Positions 25,982 to 35,600 are shown, numbered from the stretch's first letter. The stretch is 64,000 nt of DNA from Pelagimonas sp. (GCA_025210265.1 JAOASD010000023.1:124001-188000), one strand, 5' to 3'. The notes: generated from the sequence alone by a model not told the origin. Program-made: numbers and translations.

Positions 25982-28731
25982 TGTCGGTATTCGGTGCGCT
26001 TGGGTTCACGGCACCCTGGCTTTTGCTGGCGCTGATCGCGCTGCCCTTACTGTGGATCCTGCTGCGCGCCGTGCCGCCCGCGCCGGTGCGCCGGGTCTTT
26101 CCCGGTGTGACGCTGCTGCTGGGGCTCAAGGATGACGACCAGATCAGCGACCGCACACCGTGGTGGTTGCTGCTGCTGCGGATGCTGGCGGCGGCAGCGG
26201 TGATCATTGGCCTTGCCGGGCCGGTGCTGAACCCTGAACAGCGCAGCGCCGAGGGGGAGGGATCCGCCCCGGTTCTGGTGGTGCTGGATGGCAGCTGGGC
26301 CAGCGCGCGCGACTGGCAGGCGCGGATGCTGGCGCTGGACGGGCTGTTGACCCGTGCCGGGCGCGAGGACCGGCCCGTCGCGCTTTTACGCCTCAGCGAT
26401 CCGCAAGAGCCGCGCTTTGGCACGGCCGATGTGCTGCGCAGCCGGTTAAGCGGGCTGACCCCGCTGCCCTGGGCCCCCATGCCTGACCTGCCCACGCTCC
26501 CCAAGGGGGATTTTGACAGTTGGTGGTTCAGCGACGGGTTGGAACGGGACAGCCGCAGCGCCCTGCTGACCGCGCTAGAGGCCCGCGGCACCGTCACCAT
26601 CCATGAAAGCCCGCGCCCGCTGCTGGCGTTGGAGCCCGTCACCTTTGCCGATGGCTTGCTGAACATCACTGCCCATCGCCTGCGCCCCGGCCCCGCGCGT
26701 GAGGTCACGCTGTTGGGACAAGGCCGCGATCCGGCGGGCAACCCCGCCACGCTGCTGCGCACGCCCATCGCCTTTGACAGCGGCGCAACACAGGCCACCC
26801 TCGCCCTATCCCTGCAGGACGAGCTACGCGCGCGCATCACCCGGTTCGAACTCGCCGGGGCCAACCATGCGGGGGCCGTCGCCCTGCCCGATGACAGCCT
26901 GCGCCAGCGCGAGGTCGCGCTGGTGTCGGGGCTGGAAAACCGCGAGGGGCTGCAACTCCTGTCGCAATTGCATTTCATCGAACAGGCGCTGGTCCCCCAT
27001 GCGGATCTGCTGCAAGGCCCGCTAGAGGACATCCTGCCCGCCAATCCCGATGTGATCGTGCTGGCCGATGTCGCCACCCTGTCGCCCAGCGAAACCGACG
27101 ACATCAGCGACTGGATCGAGCGCGGCGGGCTGCTGTTGCGCTTTGCCGGGCCGCGCCTTGCCGCCAGCGATGTCAGCCGCAGCACCGAAGACCCGCTGAT
27201 GCCCGTACGTCTACGCGCCGGGGGCCGCACGCTTGGCGGCGCGATGAGCTGGGGCGCGCCGAAAACGCTGGCTCCGTTTGATGAAACCAGCCCGTTTTTC
27301 GGCCTGCCGATCCCGGACGAGGTGCAGGTGCGATCACAGGTTGTGGCCCAGCCCGACCCGGTGCTGGCCCAGCGCGTGATTGCCCAGCTGAGCGACGGCA
27401 CCCCACTGGTCACACGCAAACGGATCGGTCAGGGGCAGGTCGTGCTGTTCCATGTCACCGCCAATGCGGAATGGTCCAGCCTGCCGATTTCGGGCCTGTT
27501 CGTGCAGATGCTGGAGCGGCTGGTGCTGGCCAGCGATATTTCTGCCAGCGAGGAAACCGCGCTGCAGGGCACGATCTGGCAACCGCTGCAGGTGCTGGAC
27601 GGGTTCGGTGCCCTGTCCGACGGGGCCACCCTGCCCGGCGTCGCGGGCGAAGACCTGATCGCCGCACCGCTGGGCCCGCGCCTTGTTCCCGGCATTTATC
27701 AGGGCGAGGATCAGATCCTGGCCCGCAATGTGATCGCGCAGGACGCACAGCTGCAGCCGGTGAACTGGCCTGCGCGCCTGACCGTCAAAGGGCTGGCTAC
27801 GCCGCGCGAAACCCCGCTGGCCGGGGGCTTTCTGGGGTTTGCTCTGATCCTGCTGCTGGCCGACATCCTTGCTGCGCTGGCGCTGGGGGGAAAGCTGCGC
27901 GGTGCGCGCGCGGGCATCGTTCTATTGGCGCTGCTGGCCCTGCCAGACGCGACCACGGCGCAGGACGCAACTGCGGATGAGGCCGCACGGCTGGCCACAT
28001 CCGAACTGGTTCTGGGTCATATCCTGACCGGCAATGCCGAGGTTGACCGGCTGGCACAGGCCGGGATGCTGGGCCTGTCCGAAACGCTGTATTTCCGCAC
28101 CTCGGTCGAACCGGCGGACCCGGTTGGCGTGGATCTGGAACAGGACGAGCTGGCCTTTTACCCGTTTCTGTACTGGCCCATCACAGCGGATATGCCGCTG
28201 CCCTCGCCAGAGGCCTATGGCAAGCTGAACACCTATCTGCGCTCTGGCGGGATGATCCTGTTTGATACGCGCGATGCGGATATTGCGGGTTTTGGCAACA
28301 GCACCGCCACCGGGCGCAAGCTGCAGGAACTGGCCCGCCCGCTGGATATTCCGCCGCTGGAACCGGTGCCCGAAGACCATGTGCTGACCCGCACGTTCTA
28401 CCTGCTGCAGGACTTTCCCGGACGCTATACCGGGCGCGGCATCTGGGTCGAGGCGGCCCAAAATAACACTGAACAAATCGACGGGATGCCGTTTCGCAAT
28501 CTCAACGACAATGTGACGCCTGTGGTGATTGGCGGCAATGACTGGGCCGCGGCCTGGGCGATGGATCAGCGCGGCACCCCCTTGGTGCGGCTGGGACGCG
28601 GCTATGGCGGGGAACGCCAGCGCGAGATCGCCTATCGCTTTGGCGTCAATCTGGTCATGCATGTGCTGACCGGGAATTACAAAAGCGATCAGGTCCATGT
28701 GCCTGCGCTGCTTGACCGTTTGGGGCAATGA
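25981..28731 (+). CDS. large membrane protein: BatA-like N-terminus, VWA-like region, C-terminal DUF4159
   Basis: A 916-residue protein. Two N-terminal helices (about 10-28 and 60-80, with TAPWLLLALIALPLLWILLR) precede a VWA-like segment (VLVVLDGSWAS, about 97-107) whose metal site looks incomplete. Another membrane segment is near 617-637 (AGGFLGFALILLLADILAAL) and one near 643-660. The C-terminal 240 residues are DUF4159, with FYPFLYWP and LRSGGMILFDTRDAD. It is typical of the MoxR stress-type operons of alphaproteobacteria and probably displays its central part in the periplasm. It begins with a 1-base overlap with the DUF58 gene. Confidence 0.87.
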   Translation: MSVFGALGFTAPWLLLALIALPLLWILLRAVPPAPVRRVFPGVTLLLGLKDDDQISDRTPWWLLLLRMLAAAAVIIGLAGPVLNPEQRSAEGEGSAPVLVVLDGSWASARDWQARMLALDGLLTRAGREDRPVALLRLSDPQEPRFGTADVLRSRLSGLTPLPWAPMPDLPTLPKGDFDSWWFSDGLERDSRSALLTALEARGTVTIHESPRPLLALEPVTFADGLLNITAHRLRPGPAREVTLLGQGRDPAGNPATLLRTPIAFDSGATQATLALSLQDELRARITRFELAGANHAGAVALPDDSLRQREVALVSGLENREGLQLLSQLHFIEQALVPHADLLQGPLEDILPANPDVIVLADVATLSPSETDDISDWIERGGLLLRFAGPRLAASDVSRSTEDPLMPVRLRAGGRTLGGAMSWGAPKTLAPFDETSPFFGLPIPDEVQVRSQVVAQPDPVLAQRVIAQLSDGTPLVTRKRIGQGQVVLFHVTANAEWSSLPISGLFVQMLERLVLASDISASEETALQGTIWQPLQVLDGFGALSDGATLPGVAGEDLIAAPLGPRLVPGIYQGEDQILARNVIAQDAQLQPVNWPARLTVKGLATPRETPLAGGFLGFALILLLADILAALALGGKLRGARAGIVLLALLALPDATTAQDATADEAARLATSELVLGHILTGNAEVDRLAQAGMLGLSETLYFRTSVEPADPVGVDLEQDELAFYPFLYWPITADMPLPSPEAYGKLNTYLRSGGMILFDTRDADIAGFGNSTATGRKLQELARPLDIPPLEPVPEDHVLTRTFYLLQDFPGRYTGRGIWVEAAQNNTEQIDGMPFRNLNDNVTPVVIGGNDWAAAWAMDQRGTPLVRLGRGYGGERQREIAYRFGVNLVMHVLTGNYKSDQVHVPALLDRLGQ

Positions 28732-30773
28732 CCATGAGTGGACAGATCCTGTTTGACCCGCTGCTGCCCTGGCCCGTGATCGCCGTTCTGGCGGGGCTAA
28801 GCTTTGCCGGGATCGCACTGGCGCTGTGGCGCGGCCTGTCCGGCTGGGCGCTGCGCCTGTTAGCCGGTGCCGTGCTGATCGGCGCCCTGGCCCAGCCCTC
28901 GTGGCAGATGGAAGAGCGCGCGCCTTTGGCCGACATCGTGCTGATGCTTGAGGATCGCACCGCCTCGCAGCGCCTCGCCGATCGCCCGGAAATGAGCGAA
29001 ACAGCCGCCGACACGCTGGCCGCGCGGATCGCTGCGCGCCCCAATACCGAGCTGCGCCGCATTCCCGTGCTGGATGGCGACGGCAATGCTGGCACGCTGC
29101 TGATGGGCGCGCTGTCCGCCGCACTGGCCGAAGAACCGCGCGGGCGCATCGCCGGGATCTTTCTGCTGTCAGACGGACGGTTGCACGATCTGGAACAGGC
29201 CCCCGACCTGCCCGCACCGATGCACTTGCTGCTGACAGGGCACGACACCGACTGGGATCGCCGCCTTGTGGTGGAAAACGCGCCAGGCTTTGCCATCCTG
29301 GGCGAAGAGCTGCGCCTGACCCTGCGTATCGAGGATGACGGCGCAGCACCAGATACGGCCAGCACACCGCTGATCATCTCTGTCGATGGCGGAGAGCCGC
29401 TGCGGTTCGAAGTCCCCGTGGGCGAGGATCTGGACCTGCCCATCACCCTGCCCCATGCCGGTCTGAACCTGATCCAGTTCACAATCCCCACCGCCGAAGG
29501 TGAACTGACCGACCGCAACAACAGCGCGCTGGTGCAGATCAATGGCGTGCGCGACCGGCTGCGTGTGCTGCTGGTGTCCGGCGAACCCCATGCCGGGACG
29601 CGTACCTGGCGCAACCTGCTGAAATCCGACAGTTCCGTGGATCTGGTGCATTTCACCATTCTGCGCCCGCCGGAAAAACAGGATGGCGTGCCGGTCAATG
29701 AATTGTCGCTGATCGCCTTTCCCACGCGTGAGCTGTTTCTGGAAAAGATCGACGATTTCGATCTGATCATCTTTGACCGCTACAAGCGACGCGGGATCCT
29801 GCCCTCGATCTATCTGGACAATGTGCGCCACTATGTCGAACAGGGCGGCGCGGTGCTGATTGCCGCTGGTCCCGATTTTGCCAGTGCGGATTCGCTGTAT
29901 CGTTCGCCCCTGTCCCAGATCATTCCTGCCGAACCCACCGCGCGGGTGGTTGAACGCGGCTATCGTCCCGCTGTCACAGATCTGGGCGCGCGCCATCCTG
30001 TCACCGCCGGATTGCAGGGCGCGGACAGCTGGGGCCGTTGGTTACGCCAGATCGAACTTGAACCCGAGCGCGGCGATATTGTCATGACCGGCGAAAGCGA
30101 CCGGCCTCTGTTGATCCTGGACCGGGTCGGCGACGGGCGCATCGCGCTGCTGGCGTCTGATCACGCCTGGCTGTGGAGCCGCGGCTATGAGGGGGGCGGG
30201 CCGCAGCGTGAATTGCTGCGCCGTCTGGCCCATTGGATGATGAAAGAACCCGAGCTGGAAGAAGAGGCGCTATGGGCCGAAGCCACCGGTCAGACCATGC
30301 GCATCATCCGCCGGTCGCTCAGCGATCAGGTCGGCATGGTGACAATCACCCGCCCCGATGGCGCAGCCGAAGAGGTCACGCTGCGCGAGATCGAACCGGG
30401 CCGGTTCGAGGCGCAATATGACGGCCCTGAAATCGGGCTGTACCGGCTGAGCGAGGGCGATCAAAGCGCGGTGATCGGGCTTGGCCCCGCTGCGCCGCGT
30501 GAATTTGAGGCGGCGATTGCCAGCGGCGCGGCTTTGGAGCCCGTGGCGGAGGCCACGAATGGTGGTGTGATGCGGCTTGAGGACGGGGTTCCCGGTATCC
30601 GCGACGTACGTCCGGGCCGCCCGGCCTCGGGGCGTGGTTGGATTGGACTGACCCCTCGGGATGCGTTTGAAACGCTGGATGTGCGCCAGACCCCGCTGGC
30701 CCCCGCCTGGCTGGTCTTGCTGTTGGCGTTGGGTTTGGTTCTGGGGGCCTGGCTGCGCGAGGGGCGGAGCTGA
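28728..30773 (+). CDS. membrane protein with glutamine-amidotransferase-like domain (MoxR operon)
   Basis: A 681-residue protein. It has two N-terminal helices (about 14-31 and 36-56) and one C-terminal helix (near 657-675, AWLVLLLALGLVLGAWL). Between them lies a VWA/Ig-like region and then a class I amidotransferase-like fold (about 280-460, FDLIIFDRYKRRGILP and YVEQGGAVLIAAGP). I see no Cys-His-Glu triad, so it is probably not an enzyme. It starts in the DUF4159 stop codon. A second ATG 6 bp downstream is an alternative start. Confidence 0.82.
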   Translation: MTMSGQILFDPLLPWPVIAVLAGLSFAGIALALWRGLSGWALRLLAGAVLIGALAQPSWQMEERAPLADIVLMLEDRTASQRLADRPEMSETAADTLAARIAARPNTELRRIPVLDGDGNAGTLLMGALSAALAEEPRGRIAGIFLLSDGRLHDLEQAPDLPAPMHLLLTGHDTDWDRRLVVENAPGFAILGEELRLTLRIEDDGAAPDTASTPLIISVDGGEPLRFEVPVGEDLDLPITLPHAGLNLIQFTIPTAEGELTDRNNSALVQINGVRDRLRVLLVSGEPHAGTRTWRNLLKSDSSVDLVHFTILRPPEKQDGVPVNELSLIAFPTRELFLEKIDDFDLIIFDRYKRRGILPSIYLDNVRHYVEQGGAVLIAAGPDFASADSLYRSPLSQIIPAEPTARVVERGYRPAVTDLGARHPVTAGLQGADSWGRWLRQIELEPERGDIVMTGESDRPLLILDRVGDGRIALLASDHAWLWSRGYEGGGPQRELLRRLAHWMMKEPELEEEALWAEATGQTMRIIRRSLSDQVGMVTITRPDGAAEEVTLREIEPGRFEAQYDGPEIGLYRLSEGDQSAVIGLGPAAPREFEAAIASGAALEPVAEATNGGVMRLEDGVPGIRDVRPGRPASGRGWIGLTPRDAFETLDVRQTPLAPAWLVLLLALGLVLGAWLREGRS

Positions 30774-30777
30774 GGAA

Positions 30778-30840
30778 GGGGGCTTTGCCCCCGCTGCCTT
30801 CGGCATCTCCCCCAGAGGTATTTTTGCCAAGAAGAAACAG
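30778..30840 (+). repeat. complete copy of the dispersed two-hairpin element
   Basis: GGGGGC-TTT-GCCCCC (30778-30792) and GCC-TTC-GGC (30796-30804) are followed by the conserved tail CCCCCAGAGGTATTTTTGCC and AAGAAGAAACAG. It starts 4 bases after the MoxR-operon stop codon, so it may end that transcript before the sigma factor gene. Confidence 0.75.
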
Positions 30841-30894
30841 GGGCGCGGGCGGGGGGAAAGTTTTTTCCAAGGAACTGCCCGGCTGGTGCGTCTG

Positions 30895-31443
30895 ATGGGT
30901 ATGCGTGATTTGAACGAGAGTGACGAGGCTTTGGCAGAGCGTGCCGCGCGCGGGGATCGCGCGGCTTTTGCGCTGTTGCTGGAGCGTGTTTATGACCGGA
31001 TCTTTGCCATGGCGTTCCGCCTGACTGGCAGCCGGGCCGAGGCAGAGGATCTGACACAGGATATTTGCGCCGCCCTCCCTGCCAAACTGGCCGGGTTTCG
31101 CGGCGAGGCGCGGGTGACAACCTGGCTGCACCGGGTTGTTCTGAATGCCGGTCGGGATCGGTTTCGCAGGCGGGCCAGTTTTGACCGCGCTGCGACGGGC
31201 TGGGGCGATTGGGAGATCGCGCGGCGGGCCTCGGACGCCGAAGCGCAGGAGCGTGCGGATTGGCTGATGCAGGCCATGGCGCTGCTGGTGCCGCCAGAGC
31301 TGCGCGATACGGTGTTGATGATCCTTGATGGGCTGAGCCATGCCGAAGCAGCGGAGGTTCTGGGTGTGTCCGAGGGCACGGTCAGCTGGCGCATTTCCGA
31401 AGCAAAGAAAAAGCTGAAAGCCCTTAGGGAGGCCACGGCATGA
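30895..31443 (+). CDS. ECF (extracytoplasmic function) RNA polymerase sigma factor
   Basis: A 182-residue sigma factor with region 2 (ALLLERVYDRIFAMAFRLTG, AEAEDLTQDIC, about 24-63) and region 4 (VPPELRDTVLMILDGLSHAE and AAEVLGVSEGTVSWRISEAK, about 128-168). Regions 1 and 3 are missing, as expected for ECF. The start is uncertain: ATG at 30895, ATG at 30901 or GTG at 30886, none with a perfect ribosome-binding site. The stop overlaps the start of the VWA gene (ATGA), so the VWA protein is the likely partner or anti-sigma factor. Confidence 0.88.
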   Translation: MGMRDLNESDEALAERAARGDRAAFALLLERVYDRIFAMAFRLTGSRAEAEDLTQDICAALPAKLAGFRGEARVTTWLHRVVLNAGRDRFRRRASFDRAATGWGDWEIARRASDAEAQERADWLMQAMALLVPPELRDTVLMILDGLSHAEAAEVLGVSEGTVSWRISEAKKKLKALREATA

Positions 31444-33284
31444 GCGAGTTTGACGATCTGAAAGCGGCTTTGGAGGCGACCACGCCGGACCCGGATGCGG
31501 CGCGCCGGGCGGAGCATATGGCGCTGGCGATGCGGAATTTTGACGATTTGCAGAAATCCTCCCAAGGACTGGCGGCGCAGGCGCGTCTGACCTCTGAACC
31601 CCCGCAAAAGGGCGGGATCAGAGGAGTGTTTGTCATGTTGAAACAAGGTTTGTCGCGCCAAGCGGGTCTGAGGATCGGGTCGGTCCTGACCGCGTTTGGG
31701 ATGGTTGGGGTGTTGCATCTGGTGTTTGATTCGTTTGCGGGTGATCCAATGGCCTCGGTTCCATTGATCAGAGGCTCAGAACCCGTGATTGAACGGAGGA
31801 TTGTAAGGGAAGCGCCTGCCCCGATGGTTCGCAAGGCCGCCCCAACCGGCAGCATCGCGTTGTCTGAGGATGCTGCAGTCGGTGTCCTTGCCGGTGCTCC
31901 CGAAACAGAAACCTTTGCCAATGCCGCGCCAAACCCGATCAAGGTGACCGCAGAAGACCCCGTTTCGACCTTTTCCGCCGATGTCGACACGGCCAGCTGG
32001 GCGGTGCTGCGCAACTCGCTAGCGCGGGGCACTCTGCCCCCGGCGCAATCTCTGCGGATCGAGGAAATGGTGAACTATTTCCCCTATGACTATCCGGTGC
32101 CCGAGGGCGGTGCGCCGTTCCGTGCATCCATTGGGGTCAGTGACAGCCCCTGGCGCGCGGGCACGCGGATCGTGCATATCGGGCTGCAGGGCGCGCCGGT
32201 GGTGGACCGCCCGCCGCTGAACCTTGTCTTTCTGATCGACACCAGCGGCAGCATGAATACCCCCAAGAAACTGCCCCTTCTGCGGCAAAGCTTTCGCCTG
32301 ATGCTGGGTCAGCTGGATCCGCAGGACAGCGTGGCGATTGTGACCTATGCAGGCAGCGCGGGGCGCGTGCTGGACCCGACCCCTGCCGCTGAGCGGGACA
32401 AAATTCTGGCTGCGCTGGATCAGCTGGAGGCAGGCGGCAGAACCGCCGGTCATGCCGGGCTGCAACAGGCCTATGCCACCGCTGCCGAAATGGCAGAGGC
32501 GGGCGATGTCAGCCGCGTGATCCTTGCCACGGATGGGGATTTCAATGTCGGGATCAGCGACCCCAAGGCGCTGGAGGACTTCATCGCCAAGCAGCGCGAC
32601 AGCGGCACTTACCTGTCCGTTTTGGGCTTTGGGCGCGGCAATCTGAACGATGCGGTGATGCAGTCCTTGGCGCAGAACGGCAACGGCATGGCCGCCTATA
32701 TCGACACGCTGGCCGAGGCGCAAAAAGTGCTGGTGGATCAGCTGTCGGGCGCGCTGTTCCCGATTGCCGATGACGTCAAGATCCAGGTCGAATGGAACCC
32801 CGCCGCCGTCGCAGAATACCGGTTGATCGGCTATGAAACCCGCGCGCTCAATCGCGAGGATTTCCACAATGACCGCGTGGATGCCGGGGAAATCGGGGCC
32901 GGGCATCAGGTGACTGCGCTGTATGAAATCACGCCGGTCGGGTCCGAGGCGCGGCTGACCGATCCGCTGCGCTATGGCGCGGCGCCCGAGGGCGGCCCTG
33001 CGGACGAGCTGGGCTTTTTGCGGCTGCGCTACAAGGCACCGGGGGCCAGCGATAGCCAGTTGATCGAAACCCCGATCATGGCCAACACCGCCCCCCTGCC
33101 CGATGCGCAATTTGCCACCGCCATTGCCGGGTTTGGCCAGATCCTGACCGGATCCAACCTGATCGGGGAATACGGGTTTGACGATGCGATTGCAGCGGCA
33201 CAGGCGGCGCGCGGCGGTGATCCCTTTGGCTATCGCCAAGAGGCCGTGACCCTGATGCGGCTGGCGCAAAGCCTGTCTCGCTAA
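31440..33284 (+). CDS. VWA (vWF-like) domain protein with membrane helix, coupled to the ECF sigma factor
   Basis: A 614-residue protein. About 75 residues precede one membrane helix (IGSVLTAFGMVGVLHLVFDS, about 79-98). Next come a YfbK-type vWF region (FSADVDTASWAVLRNSLARG, about 178-197), the VWA domain with an intact MIDAS motif DTSGSMN (about 266-272) and a DUF3520-like C-terminus (DVKIQVEWNPAAVAEYRLIG). The layout places the N-terminal 75 residues in the cytoplasm and the VWA domain in the periplasm. No classical zinc anti-sigma motif is present. The 4-bp overlap with the sigma gene and the topology suggest signalling to the sigma factor, which is inference. Confidence 0.88.
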   Translation: MSEFDDLKAALEATTPDPDAARRAEHMALAMRNFDDLQKSSQGLAAQARLTSEPPQKGGIRGVFVMLKQGLSRQAGLRIGSVLTAFGMVGVLHLVFDSFAGDPMASVPLIRGSEPVIERRIVREAPAPMVRKAAPTGSIALSEDAAVGVLAGAPETETFANAAPNPIKVTAEDPVSTFSADVDTASWAVLRNSLARGTLPPAQSLRIEEMVNYFPYDYPVPEGGAPFRASIGVSDSPWRAGTRIVHIGLQGAPVVDRPPLNLVFLIDTSGSMNTPKKLPLLRQSFRLMLGQLDPQDSVAIVTYAGSAGRVLDPTPAAERDKILAALDQLEAGGRTAGHAGLQQAYATAAEMAEAGDVSRVILATDGDFNVGISDPKALEDFIAKQRDSGTYLSVLGFGRGNLNDAVMQSLAQNGNGMAAYIDTLAEAQKVLVDQLSGALFPIADDVKIQVEWNPAAVAEYRLIGYETRALNREDFHNDRVDAGEIGAGHQVTALYEITPVGSEARLTDPLRYGAAPEGGPADELGFLRLRYKAPGASDSQLIETPIMANTAPLPDAQFATAIAGFGQILTGSNLIGEYGFDDAIAAAQAARGGDPFGYRQEAVTLMRLAQSLSR

Positions 33285-33319
33285 CCCCCATCCCGGCCTG
33301 CGCAATCCGGGCCGGGTTC

Positions 33320-33363
33320 CTTTCACCGGGGCTTCATCAAACTGTCACGCCATTGTCATCTGG
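33320..33363 (+). promoter_or_regulatory. array of four PhoB-type 11-bp half-sites (Pho box)
   Basis: Four consecutive 11-mers begin at 33320, 33331, 33342 and 33353, each with TCAC or TCAT at the same offset: CTTTCAC, GCTTCATC, CTGTCAC and TTGTCAT. The last pair, CTGTCAC-GCCA-TTGTCAT (33342-33359), matches the PhoB consensus of two CTGTCAT units spaced by 4 bp. It ends about 42 bp before the phytase-like gene start, with the -35 region probably replaced by the activator site. Confidence 0.75.
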
Positions 33364-33405
33364 CCGGGTCACTTCGCATCCCGGACCAATTCAATGGGGG
33401 ATTCC

Positions 33406-35580
33406 ATGCCTTTCCGTGCCATTTGCCTGACCAGCGCCCTGGCCCTGACCGCCAGCGCCGCCGCGGCAGAGATGAATTTCAACCGCATTGCCAGCTTTGC
33501 CACGCCGCTGAACATGGCCGCAGGCCAAGACACGATGCGCGAAACCAGCGCCGAGATCATCGCCGCCACCGCCGATGGCATGACGCTGGTTTACACTGAC
33601 AGCCCGCTGGGTGTGCTGGGCCGCATCGACATCACCGATCCGCGCAACCCGAAACCGCTGGGCAATATCGCCCTTGAGGGCGAGCCGACCTCGGTCGCCA
33701 TTGCGGGTGATTTTGCCATCACCGGGGTGAATACTTCGGAAAGCTACACGGATCCGTCGGGTTTTCTGGCCTCGATCAACATCGCGGATGGCACTGTCAC
33801 CGATAGCTGCGATCTGGGCGGCCAGCCCGACAGCGTGGCGATTGCCAAGGATGGGTCTTTTGCCACGGTCGCCATTGAAAACGAGCGGGACGAAGATCTG
33901 GGCGACGGCCGCACCGGCCAGCTGCCCGCCGGGTTTGTGGTCAAGATCGGCCTGACCAGCGAAGGCGTTCTGGATTGCGACACGCTGCAAAAGATCGAGC
34001 TGACCGGACTGGCCGAGGTCAGCCCCGAAGATCCCGAACCCGAATTTGTCGATGTGAACGGCCTGGGTGAAATCATCGTCACCCTGCAGGAAAACAACCA
34101 CATGGTTGTGATCGGTGCGGATGGCGCGGTGCTGAATCATTTCTCGGCCGGTGCCGTGGATCTGAACAACATCGACACGCTGGACGAGCGCGGCAGCCTT
34201 GATTTCGACAAGGCCCAGCCTGCCCGCAAGCGCGAGCCCGATGCGGTGAAATGGATCGACGACGCACATTTCGCCACCGCCAACGAAGGCGACATGGATG
34301 GCGGGTCGCGCGGCTGGACCATCTTCAACAAGGACGGCTCGGTCGTTTATGAAAGCGGCGAAAGCTTTGAACATGCGCTGATCCAGATCGGCCATTACCC
34401 GGACAAGCGGTCTGACAGCAAAGGCGTCGAACCCGAAAGCATCGAATTCGCCCGCTTTGGCGACACGCCTTATGTGTTTGTCGGCTCTGAACGTGGCTCG
34501 GCTGTTGGGGTTTATGATGTCAGCGATCTGCGCGCGCCGGTCCTGAAACAAATCCTGCCCTCGGGTGTCGGGCCAGAGGGCTATGTCGCCCTGCCTTCGC
34601 GCAACCTGCTGGTGTCGGCGAACGAAAAAGACCTGATCGAAGACAAGGGCCCGCGCGCCCATGTCATGCTGTTCGAACTGCAGGACGCGGCGGCGCAATA
34701 CCCGACCCTGACCTCGGCAGGCGCGGATGAGCTGATCGGCTGGGGCGCAATTTCCGGCATGGTCGCAGGCCCTGACGGCATGATCTACGCCGTGAATGAC
34801 AGTTTCTATGGCTTCCAGCCGTCGATCTTCAAAATTGATCCCAGCCAGACCCCGGCCCGCATCGTGGACGTGATCCGCGTGCATCGCGCCAATGGTCAGC
34901 CGGCGCAGAAACTGGACCTCGAAGGCATCACGCTGGACGGTGAAGGTGGCTTTTGGCTCGCATCCGAAGGCCGCACCGACCGCGCCATTCCCCATGCGCT
35001 GTATCACGTGAACAGCAAGGGTCTGATCAAAAGCCACAAGCAGGAATTTGGCCTGCCCGCAGAGCTGATGGCAGTTGAAAAGCGGTTCGGCTTTGAGGGC
35101 ATCACCCGCGTCGGCGACACCCTGTGGATGGCCGTGCAGCGCGAGTGGAAAGACGACCCCAAGAACCACGTCAAACTGGTCGCCTATAACACCAAGACCA
35201 AAGAATGGGGTGCGGTGCATTACCCCAAGGCCGAACCGGCCAAGGGCTGGGTTGGCCTGTCGGAGATCGTGGCGCATGGCGACTTTGTCTATGTGATCGA
35301 GCGCGACAACCAGATCGGCGCCGATGTGGTGACCAAAAAGATCTATCGCATTCCCGCCGCCGACATGGTGCCCGCCCCGCTGGGCGGCGATCTGCCCGTG
35401 GTCAGCAAGGAAGAAGTGCGTGATCTGATCCCCGACCTGCAGGCGTTTGGCGGCTATGTGACCGACAAGGTCGAAGGCCTGGCAATCTTTGAGGATGGCT
35501 CGGCCTATGTCAGCACCGACAATGACGGTGTCGATGACAGCTCGGGCGAGACCTTCTTCTGGGGGATCGGCAAGCTGTAA
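33406..35580 (+). CDS. secreted esterase-like/phytase-like protein (choice-of-anchor-type beta-propeller)
   Basis: A 724-residue exported protein. The signal peptide (about 1-20, CLTSALALTASAAAA) is followed by a large repetitive beta-rich region (VAIAGDFAITGVNTSE, SVAIAKDGSFATVAIENERD) like the alkaline-phosphatase PhoX/phytase-like propellers. The esterase-like phytase domain lies at about 430-720 (LDLEGITLDGEGGFWLASEG, GGYVTDKVEGLAIFEDGSAY). It is expected to release phosphate from organic substrates in the periplasm. I choose ATG 33406 because GGGGGA lies 4 bases before it; the in-frame ATG 12 bp upstream is itself followed by that site. The upstream Pho box supports induction by phosphate starvation. 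A hairpin terminator follows the gene. Confidence 0.85.
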   Translation: MPFRAICLTSALALTASAAAAEMNFNRIASFATPLNMAAGQDTMRETSAEIIAATADGMTLVYTDSPLGVLGRIDITDPRNPKPLGNIALEGEPTSVAIAGDFAITGVNTSESYTDPSGFLASINIADGTVTDSCDLGGQPDSVAIAKDGSFATVAIENERDEDLGDGRTGQLPAGFVVKIGLTSEGVLDCDTLQKIELTGLAEVSPEDPEPEFVDVNGLGEIIVTLQENNHMVVIGADGAVLNHFSAGAVDLNNIDTLDERGSLDFDKAQPARKREPDAVKWIDDAHFATANEGDMDGGSRGWTIFNKDGSVVYESGESFEHALIQIGHYPDKRSDSKGVEPESIEFARFGDTPYVFVGSERGSAVGVYDVSDLRAPVLKQILPSGVGPEGYVALPSRNLLVSANEKDLIEDKGPRAHVMLFELQDAAAQYPTLTSAGADELIGWGAISGMVAGPDGMIYAVNDSFYGFQPSIFKIDPSQTPARIVDVIRVHRANGQPAQKLDLEGITLDGEGGFWLASEGRTDRAIPHALYHVNSKGLIKSHKQEFGLPAELMAVEKRFGFEGITRVGDTLWMAVQREWKDDPKNHVKLVAYNTKTKEWGAVHYPKAEPAKGWVGLSEIVAHGDFVYVIERDNQIGADVVTKKIYRIPAADMVPAPLGGDLPVVSKEEVRDLIPDLQAFGGYVTDKVEGLAIFEDGSAYVSTDNDGVDDSSGETFFWGIGKL

Positions 35581-35600
35581 GGTTGCGATCCTGGAAACCA

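Noticed and set aside
30871-30896. GGAACT ... TCTGA, like an ECF-type self-promoter of the sigma gene
   Set aside because: The start of transcription would fall after the likely start codon and the spacer is short.
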